Assembly (NCBI RefSeq): GCF_016919005.1
Contig: NZ_JAFFQE010000005.1
Coordinates: forward strand, 124,001 to 188,000
DNA length: 64,000 nucleotides
Reading direction: 5' to 3'
Origin: Desulfopila inferna
GTDB taxonomy: Bacteria; Desulfobacterota; Desulfobulbia; Desulfobulbales; Desulfocapsaceae
In this document: positions 62,318 through 64,000 of the stretch, piece by piece
How positions within the stretch are numbered: the stretch's first letter is position 1
Layout of the letters: the number at the start of each line of letters is the position of its first letter
The notes under the pieces: model-generated
The model's input: the letters and a program-made list of their open reading frames with translations, nothing else
Told to the model about the DNA's origin: nothing
Databases searched by the model: none
Position numbers and translations under genes: made by a program

Positions 62318-62965
62318 ATGATCGACTATTCGCTTTATCTTGTTACCGACTCTCATCTTTCGCTGGGCAGGACAACTGCGGAAGTTGTGGCCTCCGCCGT
62401 CAAAGGCGGGGTCAGTTGTGTACAGCTGCGCGAAAAAAACCTGACAAAGCATGAGTTTTTGGACAATGCCCAAATCCTGAAAGAACTGCTTGCTCCCCTG
62501 GGCATACCCCTGATCATCAATGATTATCCCGACATTGCTCTTGCAGTCAACGCCGAGGGCGTTCATCTCGGCCAGAACGACATGCCTGTCAGAGAGGCCC
62601 GGGACCTGCTGGGTAAAAACAAACTAATCGGCATTTCCGCGGAATGCCTGGAAGATGCGATCAGGGCTGAACAACAGGGCGCCGACTATATAGGGGTAAG
62701 TCCGGTTTTTGCAACCACCAGTAAAGCAGATACCGGTATGCCGTTGGGCCTGGAGGGAATCCGCAGGATTCGCCGCCATGTCAGGCTGCCGCTTGTAGCC
62801 ATCGGGGGAATCACCAGTATGAATACCGGCAGGGTTATTGCCGCAGGGGCCGACGGTATTGCCGTTATTTCGGCCATTGTCTCCGCCGCCTCCCCTGAGG
62901 AGTCGGCGCGAATGCTCACAGAGCTGATAGCAGAGGCACGACGGGTACACCATGACTGCAACTAA
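62318..62965 (+). CDS. thiE: Thiamine-phosphate synthase ThiE
   Basis: 215 residues. VQLREKNLTKHEFLDNA, LIINDYPDIALAVNAEGVHL, GISAECLEDAIRAEQQGADY, then ..GVSPVFATTSKADTG and VAIGGITSMNTGRV are all ThiE motifs. It joins HMP-PP and thiazole phosphate into thiamine phosphate. It overlaps the ABC transporter ATPase gene by 14 nt. Confidence 0.96.
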   Translation: MIDYSLYLVTDSHLSLGRTTAEVVASAVKGGVSCVQLREKNLTKHEFLDNAQILKELLAPLGIPLIINDYPDIALAVNAEGVHLGQNDMPVREARDLLGKNKLIGISAECLEDAIRAEQQGADYIGVSPVFATTSKADTGMPLGLEGIRRIRRHVRLPLVAIGGITSMNTGRVIAAGADGIAVISAIVSAASPEESARMLTELIAEARRVHHDCN

Positions 62966-63695
62966 AACGTCAGCTCCGTCCATAACCTTCACCGACATCT
63001 GTCTTGATTTTGAAAACGAGACTCTTTTCGATCACCTCAGCTTCAGCGTGGCCGCGGGCAAATGCACCTGCATCCTGGGGCCCAGCGGCTGCGGGAAATC
63101 AACACTGCTCAGGATGGTTTCCGGAAACAGCAGTCTGCGCTATAGCGGCAGTATTTCCTTCTCTACCGACAATCACCAAGTAGGCTGGATGAGTCAAAAC
63201 GACCTTCTGCTCCCCTGGATGACCCTGCACGACAATGTCATGCTGGGCGCCAGGCTGCGCGGCGAAGTGGACGACAGTGTCCGTGACAGGGCGTCCATGC
63301 TGCTCGAACATGCGGGATTGTCACAGTACGAGAAGGCCCTGCCGGCCACCCTTTCCGGAGGAATGCGCCAGCGCGGCGCACTGCTTCGCACCCTTATGGA
63401 AGAACGAGCGCTTCTGCTCATGGATGAACCTTTCTCGGCACTCGATGCTCTGACCAGGATGAAACTGCAGGATCTTGCGGCTCACATGACCCGGGGCAAA
63501 ACGGTACTGCTGGTCACCCATGATCCCCTGGAGGCGTTGCGGATGGGAGACGAGATTATTGTTTTCACCAATGCCCCCGGCGGAGTGAACAGATTTGCCG
63601 ATCTGCCGGGCAGCGTGCCCCGTAAGGCGGGAGATCCCGCCATTGCCCCCTTCTATACCAATCTGCTGGCTCTTCTGATGAGAGAGAACGTATGA
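62952..63695 (+). CDS. ABC transporter ATP-binding protein (ThiZ-like)
   Basis: 247 residues. Walker A GPSGCGKSTLL, Q-loop VGWMSQNDLLLPW, signature LSGGMRQRG, Walker B ALLLMDEPFSALD and H-loop VTHDP. NitT/TauT/SsuB-type ATPase. Position after thiE under a TPP riboswitch suggests it imports a thiamine precursor (HMP or formylaminopyrimidine), as for ThiXYZ systems. Stop overlaps the permease start by ATGA. Confidence 0.9.
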   Translation: MTATKTSAPSITFTDICLDFENETLFDHLSFSVAAGKCTCILGPSGCGKSTLLRMVSGNSSLRYSGSISFSTDNHQVGWMSQNDLLLPWMTLHDNVMLGARLRGEVDDSVRDRASMLLEHAGLSQYEKALPATLSGGMRQRGALLRTLMEERALLLMDEPFSALDALTRMKLQDLAAHMTRGKTVLLVTHDPLEALRMGDEIIVFTNAPGGVNRFADLPGSVPRKAGDPAIAPFYTNLLALLMRENV

Positions 63696-64000
63696 AGTTC
63701 CTCAGGATTGCAAGCCTGATCGCCGGAGGAATTCTTCTCTGGCAGGTAGTGGTGATTATCAGTGGAGCTCCCCACTACATCCTGCCCGGGCCGTTGCCGG
63801 TGGTCCGTGCCATTGTCAGCCACTGGCCCGAATTATGGCATCATCTGCAGACCACATTGCTGGAAATTATCGCAGGGTTGATCATCGGCACCTTTCTGGG
63901 GAGCATCAGCGCCCTGGTGATGACGCTCTCGCCCCTGCTGAAGCGCTGGATGCTGCCGGTGCTGGTGATCAGCCAGGCCATCCCGGTATTTGCACTGGCG
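63692..64000 (+). CDS. ABC transporter permease (ThiX-like), cut by the window end
   Basis: First 103 residues only: an N-terminal membrane helix (IASLIAGGILLWQVVVIISG), ILPGPLPVVRAIVSHWPELW, HHLQTTLLEIIAGLIIGTFL and LVISQAIPVFALA, which follow the SsuC/TauC permease pattern. It would form the transmembrane channel for the preceding ATPase in thiamine-precursor uptake. A substrate-binding protein gene probably follows beyond the window. Confidence 0.88.
   Translation, partial: MKFLRIASLIAGGILLWQVVVIISGAPHYILPGPLPVVRAIVSHWPELWHHLQTTLLEIIAGLIIGTFLGSISALVMTLSPLLKRWMLPVLVISQAIPVFALA

Noticed and set aside
1-64000. CRISPR arrays, prophage, integrases or intact insertion sequences
   Set aside because: No regularly spaced direct repeats, cas genes, transposase or phage genes were found; only small non-autonomous repeats are visible.

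Overview
The window looks like chromosomal DNA of a Gram-negative anaerobe from the Desulfobacterota, most likely a Desulfobulbales-type sulfate or sulfur metaboliser. This is inferred from the gene repertoire: superoxide reductase, a selenocysteine-containing peroxiredoxin, a cytoplasmic [NiFe] hydrogenase wired to signalling proteins, large PAS/GAF kinases and Hanks kinases. There is no rRNA, sulfate-reduction gene or other marker here to place it more finely. Coding density is high, many neighbours overlap by ATGA, and the only confident RNA gene is tRNA-Arg(CCT).

Layout. 0.4-4.0 kb: TPR lipoprotein, ECF sigma factor, membrane TPR protein with anti-sigma topology, exported Gly/Asn-repeat protein. 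4.4-5.4: exported Ycf48-like repeat protein (minus). 5.9-11.1: AMP-forming acyl/acetyl-CoA synthetase, 2-oxoacid dehydrogenase E1alpha, E1beta and E2, and an acyl carrier protein in one overlapping operon. 11.3-18.9: frameshifted VOC gene, two UspA proteins, Na/Pi symporter, methyltransferase, pseudouridine synthase, DUF1456 protein, alpha/beta hydrolase, plus two related hairpin repeats and an orphan structured intergenic element. 19.1-23.0: Hsp20 and TrkA/TrkH potassium uptake. 23.1-29.8 (minus): hydrogenase small and large subunits, maturation protease, hybrid histidine kinase, REC-GGDEF regulator. 30.3-35.2: acyl-CoA synthetase, exported unknown protein, PAS/GAF kinase. 35.6-41.7: ApbE, Sec-peroxiredoxin, cytochrome P460, superoxide reductase, thioesterase, ArgP/ArgO pair. 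42.0-49.3: toxin relic, then an eight-gene lipid-modification cluster (DUF3833, chalcone isomerase-like, SnoaL-like, SDR, FAD oxidase, DUF1365, Cfa-like methyltransferase, DUF2878) and a PAS-LuxR regulator. 49.4-55.2: MITE-like element, TVP38 protein, hydrolase relic, AI-2E family permease, tRNA-Arg, RIC iron-sulfur repair protein, HPP and CBS proteins. 55.6-60.7 (minus): TIM-barrel isomerase, VOC protein, nitrilase, metallophosphoesterase, Ser/Thr kinase-UspA-CZB fusion. 61.3-64.0: TPP riboswitch, thiM, thiE and an ABC transporter running off the end.

Most interesting systems. (1) A hydrogenase-kinase-diguanylate cyclase operon that reads as an H2-to-c-di-GMP sensory pathway. (2) A peroxiredoxin whose in-frame UGA sits where the family has its first catalytic Cys, giving a UxxC motif with a plausible SECIS hairpin. 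(3) An ECF sigma operon in which the predicted anti-sigma protein and an outer-membrane lipoprotein share the same TPR plus C-terminal domain. (4) A Hanks kinase fused to UspA and zinc-binding CZB domains. (5) A 2-oxoacid dehydrogenase operon with its own acyl carrier protein and no E3. (6) An orphan, strongly folded intergenic element of about 290 nt with a partial second copy 38 kb away.
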